From contig NZ_CP050451.1 of assembly GCF_014171595.1 (NCBI RefSeq), forward strand, positions 1,054,001 to 1,118,000: a stretch of DNA of 64,000 nucleotides, read 5' to 3'. Under the pieces are notes generated by a model, which worked only from the letters and a program-made list of their open reading frames with translations, was not told the DNA's origin and searched no databases. Every line of letters begins with the position of its first letter. Within the stretch, counting starts at the first letter, position 1. Shown piece by piece: positions 36,747 through 45,437 of this stretch. The stretch comes from Massilia sp. Se16.2.3. GTDB lineage: Bacteria > Pseudomonadota > Gammaproteobacteria > Burkholderiales > Burkholderiaceae_D. Position numbers and translations under genes: made by a program.

Positions 36747-38953
36747 ACAGCATCGGCGCACCCATGAATCGTACCGACGGCTGGGACAAGGTCAGCGGCG
36801 CGGCGCGCTACTCGGCCGAGCACCCGGTCGATAACCTGGCCCATGCGGTGCTCGTTACCAGCACCATCCCGAACGGACGCGTCAAGCGGATCGACAGCAG
36901 CGACGCGCAGCAGGTGCCGGGCCTGCTGCTGGTGATGAGCCATGAAAACGTGCTGCGGCTGCCGCGCGAGACCAGGGCCGGCAAGGTATCGCCGCCGATC
37001 GGCCGCGTGCTGTCGCTGCTGCAGGACGCCGACGTCCACTACAACAACCAGCCGATCGCCGTTGTCGTCGCCGAAACCTTCGAGGCCGCGCGCGAGGCGG
37101 CGGCGCGCCTGCGTGTCGAGTACGAGCACAAGCCGGCCCTGCTCGACTTCGAGGAAGCGAAGCAGCACGTGCATCCTCCAGAAAAAGTGCTCACGCAAAA
37201 GCCGGACACGAAACGTGGCGATTTGCAGACGGGCCTGCTGGCCGGCAGCAGTCGCATCGACGTCACTTACCGCACGCCGATCGAGCACCACAACCCGATC
37301 GAGCCGCACGCGACGATTGCGGCCTGGGACGGCGAACACCTGACGCTGTACGACTCGACCCAGTACATGAAGGGCGTGCAGCGCACCGTGGCGGGCACGC
37401 TCGGCATCGACCCGGAAAACGTCACCGTGCTGTGTCCGTATGTGGGCGGCGGCTTCGGCTGCAAGGGCTCGGTGTGGTCGCACGTGGTGCTGGCCGCCAT
37501 GGCGGCAAAAATGGCGGGCCGGCCGGTGCGCCTGGTGCTCGACCGCAACCAGATGTTTGGCCCGGTCGGCCAGCGTCCGGTCACCGAGCAGCGCATGCGC
37601 CTGGCGGCGATGGGCGACGGCCGCCTCACCGGCAGCGCCCATGACACCGTCGCCTACACCTCGATGATCGAAGACTGGATCGAGCCTTGCGGGCTGATGA
37701 CGCGCATGATGTACGCAGTGCCGAACCAGGAAACCTCGCACCGCCTGGCGCGCATGCACCTGGGCACGCCGACCTTCATGCGTGCGCCCGGTGAAGCCTC
37801 GGGGTCGTTCGCGCTGGAGTCAGGCATGGACGAACTGGCCCATGAACTCGGCATCGACCCGCTGCAGCTGCGCCTGCAAAACTATACCGAGCGCGATCCG
37901 GGCAAGGATTTGCCGTTCTCCAGCAAATCGCTGCGCCAGTGCTACGAAGTCGGCGCCGAGCGCTTCGGCTGGAGCCGGCGCAACCCGCAGCCGCGTTCGA
38001 TGCGCGAAGGCGATAAGCTGGTTGGCTGGGGCATGGCGACGGCCACCTATCCGACCAACCGTTCCAAGGGCGCCTGTTCGGCCACGATGGCGCCTGACGG
38101 GAGTGTCGTGTTCCGCTCGAGTACCCAGGACCTGGGCACCGGCACCTATACCGTCATGACGCAGATCGCCGCCGATGGCCTGGGCGTGCCGGTCGCGCGC
38201 GTCCGTTTCGAGCTGGGCAATTCGCAATTGCCCGAGGCTCCCGTGTCCGGCGGCTCGACAACCGTCGCGAGCGTGGGGTCGGCGGTGCTGGCGGCGGGTG
38301 GCGCCTTGCGCCTGAAACTGATCGGCATCGCGGTGGCGGACGAACGCTCGCCACTGTACGGCGTCACCGCCGACGAGGTCGATGCACAGGATGGCGAACT
38401 GTTCCTGCGTGCCGATCCATCCCGGCGCGAGGCGATGGCAAGCATCGTCGGGCGCCATGGCGGTGGGCCGGTGGAAGCCATGGCCGAGGCCGAACCGGGC
38501 GACGCCAGCAAGCAGTTCTCGATGCACGCTTTTGGTGCGGTGTTCGTCGAAGTCCATGTGGACGAAGCGCTGGGCGAAGTGCGGGTGCCGCGCGTGGTCG
38601 GCGTGTACGGCGTGGGGAAACTCATGAACGCGAAGACCGGGCACAGCCAGCTGATGGGCGGCATCGTCGGCGGCCTGGGCATGGCGCTGCTCGAGGAAAC
38701 CGTGATCGACCCGCGCAACGGCCGCGCCGTCAACGGCAACCTGGCGGAATACCACGTGCCGGTGAATGCGGATATCGGCCATATCGATGTGCAGGTGGTC
38801 GAAGAAGAGGATCCGCACGTGAATCCGCTCGGCGCCAAGGGCATCGGCGAAATCGGCATCACCGGCGTGGCGGCGGCAGTGGCGAATGCCGTGTATCACG
38901 CGACCGGCAAGCGGATCCGCGCGTTGCCGATTACGCTCGATAAATTGTTGTAG
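36743..38953 (+). CDS. paoC: Molybdopterin-cytosine-dinucleotide binding subunit (PaoC/YagR-like)
   Basis: 736-residue catalytic subunit of a xanthine-oxidase-family aldehyde oxidoreductase. Early residues (DKVSGAARYSAEH) start the first domain. Cofactor-contacting segments include GGGFGCKGS, TFMRAPGEASGSFALES and QDLGTGTYTVM. The catalytic base Glu lies in GAKGIGEIGITGVAAAVANA near the C-terminus. The likely reaction is oxidation of (aromatic) aldehydes to acids, based on similarity to E. coli PaoABC; the true substrate is not visible. The ATG overlaps the paoB stop. No XdhC/PaoD-type maturation gene follows; instead a repeat-rich intergenic region begins. Confidence 0.92.
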   Translation: MNSIGAPMNRTDGWDKVSGAARYSAEHPVDNLAHAVLVTSTIPNGRVKRIDSSDAQQVPGLLLVMSHENVLRLPRETRAGKVSPPIGRVLSLLQDADVHYNNQPIAVVVAETFEAAREAAARLRVEYEHKPALLDFEEAKQHVHPPEKVLTQKPDTKRGDLQTGLLAGSSRIDVTYRTPIEHHNPIEPHATIAAWDGEHLTLYDSTQYMKGVQRTVAGTLGIDPENVTVLCPYVGGGFGCKGSVWSHVVLAAMAAKMAGRPVRLVLDRNQMFGPVGQRPVTEQRMRLAAMGDGRLTGSAHDTVAYTSMIEDWIEPCGLMTRMMYAVPNQETSHRLARMHLGTPTFMRAPGEASGSFALESGMDELAHELGIDPLQLRLQNYTERDPGKDLPFSSKSLRQCYEVGAERFGWSRRNPQPRSMREGDKLVGWGMATATYPTNRSKGACSATMAPDGSVVFRSSTQDLGTGTYTVMTQIAADGLGVPVARVRFELGNSQLPEAPVSGGSTTVASVGSAVLAAGGALRLKLIGIAVADERSPLYGVTADEVDAQDGELFLRADPSRREAMASIVGRHGGGPVEAMAEAEPGDASKQFSMHAFGAVFVEVHVDEALGEVRVPRVVGVYGVGKLMNAKTGHSQLMGGIVGGLGMALLEETVIDPRNGRAVNGNLAEYHVPVNADIGHIDVQVVEEEDPHVNPLGAKGIGEIGITGVAAAVANAVYHATGKRIRALPITLDKLL

Positions 38954-39158
38954 GGTTGGTGCGGCCGGCGAGGTGTGGCCGGCGAGGTGCGGGCTGCGGG
39001 GCGACTCGTCACGCGGGCATCCAGCCTGCGTACCCCGACGCGGGAATCGCTGGCGGTAGCATCATCGTGCGCGAGGGTTTTGCTGCCGACAATCACCGCG
39101 TGGACGGCCGAGCCGCCTCGCCGGCCGCGTCCACCCTACGGTCACCGTGGACGGTTTC

Positions 39159-39186
39159 GTAGGGTGGGCACCCCGTGCCCACGCGG
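39159..39186 (+). repeat. REP-like element, copy 1
   Basis: Core GTAGGGTGG followed by the hairpin GGGCAC-CCC-GTGCCC. It has an inverted partner 144 bp downstream at 39331-39358 sharing about 26 bp. Confidence 0.75.
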
Positions 39187-39330
39187 TACCGTCGTGTCCG
39201 CCAGTTCCGGATCGATGACTGAGCGCTCGCATCGGCTCCGCGAGCCGTACCGGATATCGATCAGCCAGTCCATACGTTTCAGACCGCGGCAGCGACCATT
39301 CACCGCAAGCGATATACGCGCGCAGTTATC

Positions 39331-39358
39331 GCATGGGCACGGGGTGCCCACCCTACCG
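39331..39358 (-). repeat. REP-like element, copy 2 (inverted)
   Basis: Reverse complement of copy 1 with one or two changes (reads GCATGGGCAC, GGGGTGCCCA, CCCTACCG). The pair forms a BIME-like unit. The GTAGGGTGG core also recurs at about 39131-39139 and 47472-47480. Confidence 0.75.
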
Positions 39359-39385
39359 AAATCCGGAGCCGCCAACGATCCGTGA

Positions 39386-40822
39386 TCAGCGTGGTGCCCC
39401 TTCCCACCCCCCACCCAGCGCCAGGAACAGCGTCACCTGATCGCTCGCCAGCGCCGCATTCGATGCCGCCACCGCCGCCTCGCTGGTCGCCAGCGTGCGC
39501 TGGGCGTCGAGGGTGGTGAGGAAATCGGTGCGGCCGAAGCGGTACAGCCTGTCGGCCTGCTGTGCCGCCAGCGCACTTTGGTCGCGTGCCGCGCGCAGGG
39601 CCGCATTGCGGTCGAGCTCGCGCGCATAGGTGCTGAGCGCCGTCTCGGTTTCGCGCAGGGCGTTCAGCACCACGCCGTCGAAGCGCGCCAGCGCGCCGCC
39701 CGTTCCCGCTTCGGCCTGGGCGATGTGCATGCGCGCCGTGCCGGTGGCCGGCAGGCTCCACGAAATCAGGGGGCCCAGGCTGTAGCGCAGCGTGTTGCCT
39801 TCGCCGAAGCCGGACAGGGTGCCGCTGCTGCCGGCGGACAGGCCCAGGCTGATCGCCGGATACAGCTCGCCGGTGGCCACGCCGATGCGCGCGGTGGTGG
39901 CGGCCAGCTGGCGTTCGGCCTGGCGAATGTCCGGTCGCCGCCGCAGCAGGGCGGCACCGTCGCCGACTGGAATGGTCGATGCCAGTTGCGGCGCGCGTTC
40001 GCATTGGGCCACCGCCGGCGGAAAGCGGCCGGGAACGTCACCGGTCAGCACGGCAAGACGGTACAGGGCGGCGCGCCGCTGTGCTTCAATGGTGGCAGCG
40101 CTGCGCGCAATTGTTCCAGTTGGCCCCGCGCGCGGCTGTTGTCGAGGGCGGTGCCGCGGCCAAGCTTCACCCGCTGGGCGGTGGAGCGCACGAACTTGTC
40201 CTGCAAGGCGACGGACTGCCGCGCGATCACGATCTGCTGGCCGGTGGCGCAGGCATCGGGCGTAGGCGCGCGCGGTGTCGGCGGCCACCGTCACCCGTGC
40301 CAGGTCGAGCGCGGCCTGGGCGGCGTCGGCATCGGCGCCGGCCGCTTCGACGGCGCGCCGGATCTTGCCGAACAGGTCGAGCTGGTACGACACGTGCAGG
40401 CCGGTGTCGTAGCTGGCGCGGTCCGGCAGCGCGTGCGGCACGCCGCTGACAGCACCGGCCGCACGGCCGAACGCGGGCGCCGCGGACAGGTCCACGCCCG
40501 GGCGCTGCAATTGCTCGGCCTCGGCGACGACGGCGCGCGAACGCTCCAGGTTGGCGGCCGCCACGCGCAGGTCGGTATTCGCCGCCGGGGCCTTGTCGAC
40601 CAGGCCGTCCAGCGTGGCGTCGCGGTACAGGCGCCACCACTGCGCTGGCAGCGGCTGCGCGCTGAACGGCTTGTCGGCGGCGCCGAGGAAAGGCGTGGCC
40701 GCTTCAGGACGCGCCACGACGGCTTGCGCCGGCACCCGGTAGTCGGGACCGACCGTGGTCGAGCAGGCGGCGACCAGCAGCAGCGGCAGCAGCTTGAGGA
40801 AAGTACGGCGGGCAGCCATCAT
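39386..40822 (-). CDS. RND/EmrAB-type efflux outer-membrane lipoprotein (NodT family), two compensating frameshifts
   Basis: 478-residue TolC-like outer-membrane factor of the NodT family. It has a lipoprotein signal (LPLLLVAACSTTVGPDY) and two OEP repeats, the second with LYPAISLGLSAGSSG and ISWSLPATGTARMHIAQAEA. Between about 40105 and 40260 the frame as read is scrambled; the other frame encodes the expected QSVALQDKFVRSTAQRVKLG. One extra C near 40260 and one missing base near 40105 compensate each other. It is the last gene of the marR-fusC-DUF1656-hlyD-nodT operon and gives the pump its outer-membrane exit. Confidence 0.85.
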   Translation of the reverse strand: MMAARRTFLKLLPLLLVAACSTTVGPDYRVPAQAVVARPEAATPFLGAADKPFSAQPLPAQWWRLYRDATLDGLVDKAPAANTDLRVAAANLERSRAVVAEAEQLQRPGVDLSAAPAFGRAAGAVSGVPHALPDRASYDTGLHVSYQLDLFGKIRRAVEAAGADADAAQAALDLARVTVAADTARAYARCLRHRPADRDRAAVRRLAGQVRALHRPAGEAWPRHRPRQQPRAGPTGTIARSAATIEAQRRAALYRLAVLTGDVPGRFPPAVAQCERAPQLASTIPVGDGAALLRRRPDIRQAERQLAATTARIGVATGELYPAISLGLSAGSSGTLSGFGEGNTLRYSLGPLISWSLPATGTARMHIAQAEAGTGGALARFDGVVLNALRETETALSTYARELDRNAALRAARDQSALAAQQADRLYRFGRTDFLTTLDAQRTLATSEAAVAASNAALASDQVTLFLALGGGWEGAPR

Positions 40823-41750
40823 GCGCCCCGCTTATGTGAGGCCGCCATGGTGTGCGCCGGTGCCGGCGTGGCAGGGGGCGCGCAACGGCCGGCAGCACCT
40901 GCACGGTCGCGGTCTGGCCCGCCACCAGGCGCACATTGGCCGGCACCGGGTCGAGCGCCACCCGCACCGGAATGCGCTGGGCCAGGCGGACCCAGTTGAA
41001 GGTCGGGTTGATATTCGGGAGCATGTTGGTGCCGGTGCTGCGGTCGCGGTCCGAGATGCCTTCGGCGAAGCTTTCGACGTGGCCGCTGAGTTTCTGGCCT
41101 GCGCCCATCAGCGACACCGCGACTGGATCGCCGAGGTGGATTGCGCCCAGCTTGGTTTCCTCGAAATAGCCTTCGACGTAGAAGGAGGCCCGGTCGACCA
41201 GGGCCATCACCGGGTGGCTGGCGCTGACATACGCCCCGGGACGCAGGTCCAGGTTGGTGACGGAACCGCTCACCACCGACACCACCCGCGTACGTTCCAG
41301 GTTCAGGCGCGCGGTATCGCGGTTGACGAGCGCTTGCGCCAGCGCCGCACGGGCCTGCTCGACGCGCGACTGGCCCTGCTCGCGCGCTTCCCGGGCCACC
41401 AGGTCGCCCAGCTGGACATTGCGGCGCGCCTCGCGTTCGGCCTGGGAGAGCGACGCGCGCGCCGCCTGCTCGGCCGCTTCGGCCTGGCGCAGCGCGAGTT
41501 CGAAGCGGGCACGGTCGATGTCGAACAGGACGTCGCCGGCTTGCACCTGCTGGTTGTCGTGCACATACACCTTCGTGACCTGGCCGGTGACGTCGGGCGC
41601 GACCTGCACCACATAGGCCTTGACGCGGCCATCGCGCGTCCAGGGTTCGATTTCATAGTGGCGCCACAGCTGCCAGCCCGCATAGACGGCGCCGGCGGTG
41701 GCCAGCAGGGTGATGCCGACGCGGGTGATTGCTCGGGGATTGAATTTCAT
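40819..41750 (-). CDS. HlyD/EmrA-type periplasmic adaptor, frameshift near the end
   Basis: About 310-residue membrane-fusion protein. An N-terminal anchor helix (VGITLLATAGAVYAGWQLW) is followed by a lipoyl/barrel domain (VVQVAPDVTGQVTKVYVHDN), a coiled-coil hairpin (ALRQAEAAEQAARASLSQAE...) and a barrel (DLRPGAYVSASHPVMALVD, YFEETKLGAIHLGDPV). It links the FUSC pump to the NodT channel. The frame as read runs past 40819 into the next gene. A one-base gap around 40865-40885 would instead end it in RGA and an ATGATG overlap with nodT, which I prefer. MKFNPRAITRV at 41750 is the likely start. Confidence 0.85.
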
Positions 41751-41757
41751 GACCATC

Positions 41758-41964
41758 TCAAAACAGGTTGGAACAAAGGTAGGCAAGCATGCCCAGCACG
41801 ATGACGAACAGCGAAAAATCAAACAGCGCCGGATGCCAGACATGGCGATAAAAGCCGGTGCGCGCCAGCACGCGGTTGACGAGGCGCGAGACCACGAGCG
41901 CGAGCAGGGCCAGCAGCAACAGCGGCGGGAAATAGATGCCGTAGAGGCTGACTTCGCCGATCAT
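41758..41964 (-). CDS. DUF1656 small membrane protein (AaeX-like)
   Basis: 68-residue protein with two hydrophobic helices (YGIYFPPLLLLALLALVVS and FDFSLFVIVLGMLAYL). DUF1656/AaeX proteins are found next to FUSC-type pumps and HlyD adaptors. Their role is not established. Its start overlaps the stop of the FUSC gene by 4 bp, and the adaptor gene starts 7 bp after its stop. Confidence 0.9.
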   Translation of the reverse strand: MIGEVSLYGIYFPPLLLLALLALVVSRLVNRVLARTGFYRHVWHPALFDFSLFVIVLGMLAYLCSNLF

Positions 41965-44014
41965 CGGATCTCCTTTTCAAGCAGGGGTGAGGGTTGGTAC
42001 GGGGGCGCCTGCGGGAACAGGTCGCGGCGGATGCCGGCCAGCGCCGCCAGCGCCTGCTGCCGCGCATTGCCCCCTGGGCGGCGGCCACCGAGCGCAGCGC
42101 ATTGTCGAGCGAAGCGAGCAGGTGCGCGTCTTCCAGCGTGTCGACCTGCGGCCGCGCCGCGAAATGCTGCGCCAGGTGTTCCAGCAGCGCCCATAGCGCG
42201 GCCTGGCTGCGGCCGAGTTCGCCGCTGGCGGCGCGCAGCTGCGTCATGTTCAGGCCGATGCGCAGGTCGACCAGGGCATCGGCCGCCTGCAAATCCGCGT
42301 GAAAGCCGGCCATCGCCAGGCGCGGCGTCAGCAGGGCGATGCGGTCGACCATGCGTGCCGAGAATTCCGGCACGGAAGGCACTTGCCGGCCATCGCCGAT
42401 GCGCGCCAGTTCTCCCCAGCCGGCGCGCAGCAGGCGGCGCGCGGTCCAGCCGGCACCGACGCTGCGGAACATGCCGATGACGAGCACCGCCAGCGCCAGG
42501 CCGGCCAGTTGCGCCAGCGTCGCATTGATGAAGGAGGCGGCGTCGGCGGTATTCGTGTCCTGCATGGCCAGGGTGCCGGCGATGCCGAACATGAAAGGCA
42601 TGGCCTTGCCGAAGGTGGCTGGACGCGCAATCAGGACGCCCAGCACCAGGAACACGGGCGCGGCCGCCAGCACGAACATCTCGAAGCTGTGGATGGCCGG
42701 CAGCACCGCCAGCAGATAAAAGGCCGACAGCGGGATCGAATAGATTGTCCACACCAGGAAGCCTTTAATGAAAGGCACCGGGTCGTCCTGGGTGGCGAAG
42801 AAACAGGACATGACGGCGGCCATCATCGGCACCGCGGCGCCAGCCGGCCAGCCGGTCAGGATCCAGAAGGCGCAGCCAAACCAGGGTCGCGATCACGGCC
42901 GCCAGCGCGGAAACCATCGCCAGGCCGCGGTCCAGGTGCAGCGCCTGCGGCTTGACGCCGGCCAGGTCGCGGCCCAGGCGCGGCATGCGGCCGTCCGCAC
43001 CTTCTCCAATCTGGCCGCGCAGCGTGCGCGCTTCCACGCACAGGTCGACCAGCGCGCGCAGGCGGGCACCCACATTCAGTTCCAGCAGTTGCGGCCAGTC
43101 CGCATGGCGCCCCGGCTGTGGTGTGAGGGCAGCGATGGCGCCATGCAGGGCGGCCGGCGTGGTGGCCAGGGTTGCGTCGCGGCGGGCACCGGTCCAGGCG
43201 GTGATATCGGCCAGCAGCGCGTGCCAGCGCGACGAGGCTTCCGGGGCGCCCAGTTCGCGCAGCGCGCGCAGCCGGTCTTCCACTGCGGAGAGCAGCGGCA
43301 CCATCGCCGCCAGCCTTTCCTGCAGCGCGTGGATGGCCTGCGCGGTCCAGCGCAGGTGCGAAGTGTCGAAAGGCAGGTGCACGGCCATCATGCGCAATTC
43401 CGTGATATCTCCGGCCAGCTTCCTGCGATCGAGCGCGCTCTGCGGCGTGCCGCCCGGGGGGCCAGCGCGTCCGCAATCCAGGCCTGGGCGTCGCGCAGCG
43501 CGTGGTCCAGGCGGGCCAGCATCACCGGGCCGAAACCCTGCGGAAAGACCAGCGAATGCACGACGGTGGCGCAGCTGATGCCGAGCAGGATTTCCTCGAC
43601 GCGGGCCAGCGCGATGTCGAAGATGGTGCCGGGATCGTTCACGGCAGGAAAAGCGATCAGGCCCGCGGTGTAACCGGCCAGCATCACGACATAGGAACGG
43701 GGCGTGCGGTCCAGCAGCGACAGGTACAGGCAGCCGCCCACCCACAAGGCCAGCGCCAGCGACAGCAGTTCGGGAGAATTTGCAAAAGCTGGCACGATCA
43801 GCACCGTGGCCAGCGCCCCCAGCAGCGTGCCGCCGAAGCGGTACACGGCTTTCGAGCGGGTGGGTCCTGCGAAGGGCGCGGCGACGATGTAGGCCGTCAT
43901 CAGCGCCCAGAACGGACGTGGCAAGCCGATGCGCATCGCGATGTAGAGCGCCAGCATCGCGGCGGCGAAACTTTTCAGCGAAAAGAGCGCCTCGTTTTTC
44001 GACGGCAGCTTCAC
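41961..44014 (-). CDS. FUSC family inner-membrane efflux protein (AaeB-like), three frameshifts
   Basis: About 684-residue pump of the fusaric acid resistance/aromatic acid exporter family. Two membrane halves of about five helices each: FWALMTAYIVAAPFAGPTRS and LLGALATVLIVPAFANS in the first, FLVWTIYSIPLSAFYLLAVL and MFVLAAAPVFLVLGVLIARP in the second, with a soluble domain between. The frame changes at about 43455-43465, 42835-42850 and 42075-42090. Each is a single-base event, and all segments remain conserved. The GTG start at 44014 overlaps the MarR stop (GTGA). Likely exports aromatic carboxylic acids or fusaric acid with the HlyD and NodT partners (family inference). Confidence 0.85.
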
Positions 44015-44478
44015 GCTTTGTCTGGATTCTGCTCGCTTGGCTTGCCAATGCGCGACTGGATGCAGGTCAGCACGCGCAGGCAGGCATCGATGTCGGCCGG
44101 GTCGCATTCGCCGAACACGCTGCGGCGAAACGGAATCAGGGCCGCTTCCATCTGCGCCGCGCGGGTGGTGCCGTCATCGGTCAGTTGCAGGATCTTCGCG
44201 CGCCGGTCCTGCGGATCCTCGCGGCGTTCGATCAGGCCGTTGTCGATCAGGAGGTCGACCACACGCACCAGCGAGGACGCTTCCAGCCCCAAGGCGTCGG
44301 CCAGCACGCCGGGACGCACGCCTTCCGCGCCAAGACGGCCCAGGATCAGCACGGGCAGCGCTGTGGCCTGCGACAGGCTGTATTCGGAGGCAACCTTGTC
44401 GGCCATCGATTTATACGCCCGGGAGGCCTGGGTGAGGGCGGTGGTCAGTTGCATCAGGGTGTGGTCGAGGGAGTCCAT
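44011..44478 (-). CDS. MarR family repressor of the efflux operon
   Basis: 155-residue winged-helix regulator. The DNA-binding part is GVLADALGLEASSLVRVVDL with the wing DPQDRRAKILQLTDDGTT, as in MarR/SlyA proteins that respond to phenolic acids. It is the first gene of the operon and overlaps the pump gene by 4 bp, so it is likely an autorepressor released by the exported compound. The start MDSLDHTLMQL at 44478 was chosen over an upstream Met at 44556 because it fits family length. A possible operator lies just upstream. Confidence 0.92.
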   Translation of the reverse strand: MDSLDHTLMQLTTALTQASRAYKSMADKVASEYSLSQATALPVLILGRLGAEGVRPGVLADALGLEASSLVRVVDLLIDNGLIERREDPQDRRAKILQLTDDGTTRAAQMEAALIPFRRSVFGECDPADIDACLRVLTCIQSRIGKPSEQNPDKA

Positions 44479-44482
44479 GCGC

Positions 44483-44521
44483 TTCGCATTTTGGTTTGAT
44501 TGCGAAAGTTTAGCATGCGAA
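44483..44521. promoter_or_regulatory. Candidate MarR operator
   Basis: Inverted repeat TTCGCA (44483-44488) and TGCGAA (44501-44506), with a second TGCGAA at 44516-44521, immediately before the marR start codon. The spacing fits a MarR dimer site. No experimental analogue is claimed. Confidence 0.4.
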
Positions 44522-44574
44522 GTAATTTCTTGCTGACGCCCGCACCTGTTCGCCAATCGATACTGCCCGACGTC

Positions 44575-45215
44575 TTATCGTTCCGCCACCATCGACGCGA
44601 TCGCCACCAGCGACAGCGGCGCCTCGAACTCGTGTTCCGGCTCCACCTTGCGCAGCGCCTCGATTGGCGCATAGCCCCAGTGCACGGCGGCAAAGGCGAT
44701 GCCGGCGCGGCGGGCGGCGTCGGCGTCGGTGGCCTGGTCGCCGATGTAGAGCGCCGCGCCTGGCACCACCGCCGCGCGCCGGATCACCTTGCGGATGCGC
44801 GCGGTCTTGCCGAAGACCGAGGCGCCGCATTCGTACTGGCTGATCAGGCCGGCCAGTTCCGGCCCCAGCACCGGCGCACGTTCTGTTCCGAATTCGACGA
44901 GACGATGGTCAGCGTGATGCCGCCGCGGGCCAGTTCGCGCAGCGCGTGGTCGATATGGGGAAACAGGCGGATCTGCCCCGCATTCGCGCTCATCAGGCTC
45001 TTGAAGCTGGCGGCGGCCAAGGGGAGCTTCCAGGCGGGCATGCCGACGTGGCGCATCACCTCGCGCGTGCCCGCGTGGCGCAGGCGTTCGGCCTGGCCTG
45101 GGTCGATGCGGCTGAAGCCATGCTGGTCGGCGATCTGGTTGAACACGCTCAGGAAGAACGGAAACGAGTCGGCCAGCGTGCCGTCGAAGTCGAAGATGGC
45201 GAGTCGGTAGGTCAT
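44575..45215 (-). CDS. HAD-like phosphatase, one frameshift
   Basis: About 213-residue HAD hydrolase of the phosphoglycolate phosphatase/beta-phosphoglucomutase type. Motif I is LAIFDFDGTLADSF (nucleophile Asp), motif II ITLTIVSSNSEQNV, motif III Lys in SVFGKTARIRKVI, and motif IV YIGDQATDADAARRAGI. A helical cap lies between I and II (RLRHAGTREVMRHVG). The frame changes at about 44865-44880 (after SEQNVR, continuing LGPELAGLISQYECG), consistent with one missing base. The start at 45215 is the obvious one. A MITE-like element begins 8 bp upstream. Substrate unknown. Confidence 0.85.
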
Positions 45216-45222
45216 GGCAGTT

Positions 45223-45382
45223 TAAGTACTCACCCAAAAATAAATGTGTTTTTGGCTGCCAGAACCGACGCGTTGCTGCGTTGGCTCCTGCTTGCAGTGC
45301 TCGCACTGCGGCGCAGCCGCCGCCTTGCACCGCATCCGGTTCTGTTTGCCAAAATTCCCATTTATTTTCGGTCGAGTACTTA
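45223..45382. mobile_element. MITE-like element, copy A (160 bp)
   Basis: Imperfect terminal inverted repeats: left TAAGTACTCACCCAAAAATA, right arm (reverse complement) TAAGTACTCGACCGAAAATA. Inner pairing continues (TTTTGG...CAGAACCG). The core contains GCGTTGC (45270), CTCGCACTG (45300) and GCCTTGC (45322), which recur in copy B at 47479-47579. No coding capacity. It sits between the HAD gene start and the AI-2E gene end, so it must carry or border the HAD promoter. Confidence 0.7.
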
Positions 45383-45437
45383 GGAGGGCGCGCTTGCATG
45401 ATACACAAGCGCGCCCGCGCCGCCTTGACGCCTGCCT

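Larger units (their letters stand above)
38954..39385. other. Repeat-rich intergenic region after the molybdoenzyme operon
   Basis: 432 bp with no gene. It is packed with short inverted repeats: GTGGACGGCC.../...GGCCGCGTCCAC (about 39099-39133), GTCCACC.../...GTGGAC (39130-39152) and a pair of inverted REP-like copies (next two entries). Such regions usually act as transcription ends or mRNA 3' stabilisers. Confidence 0.65.
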
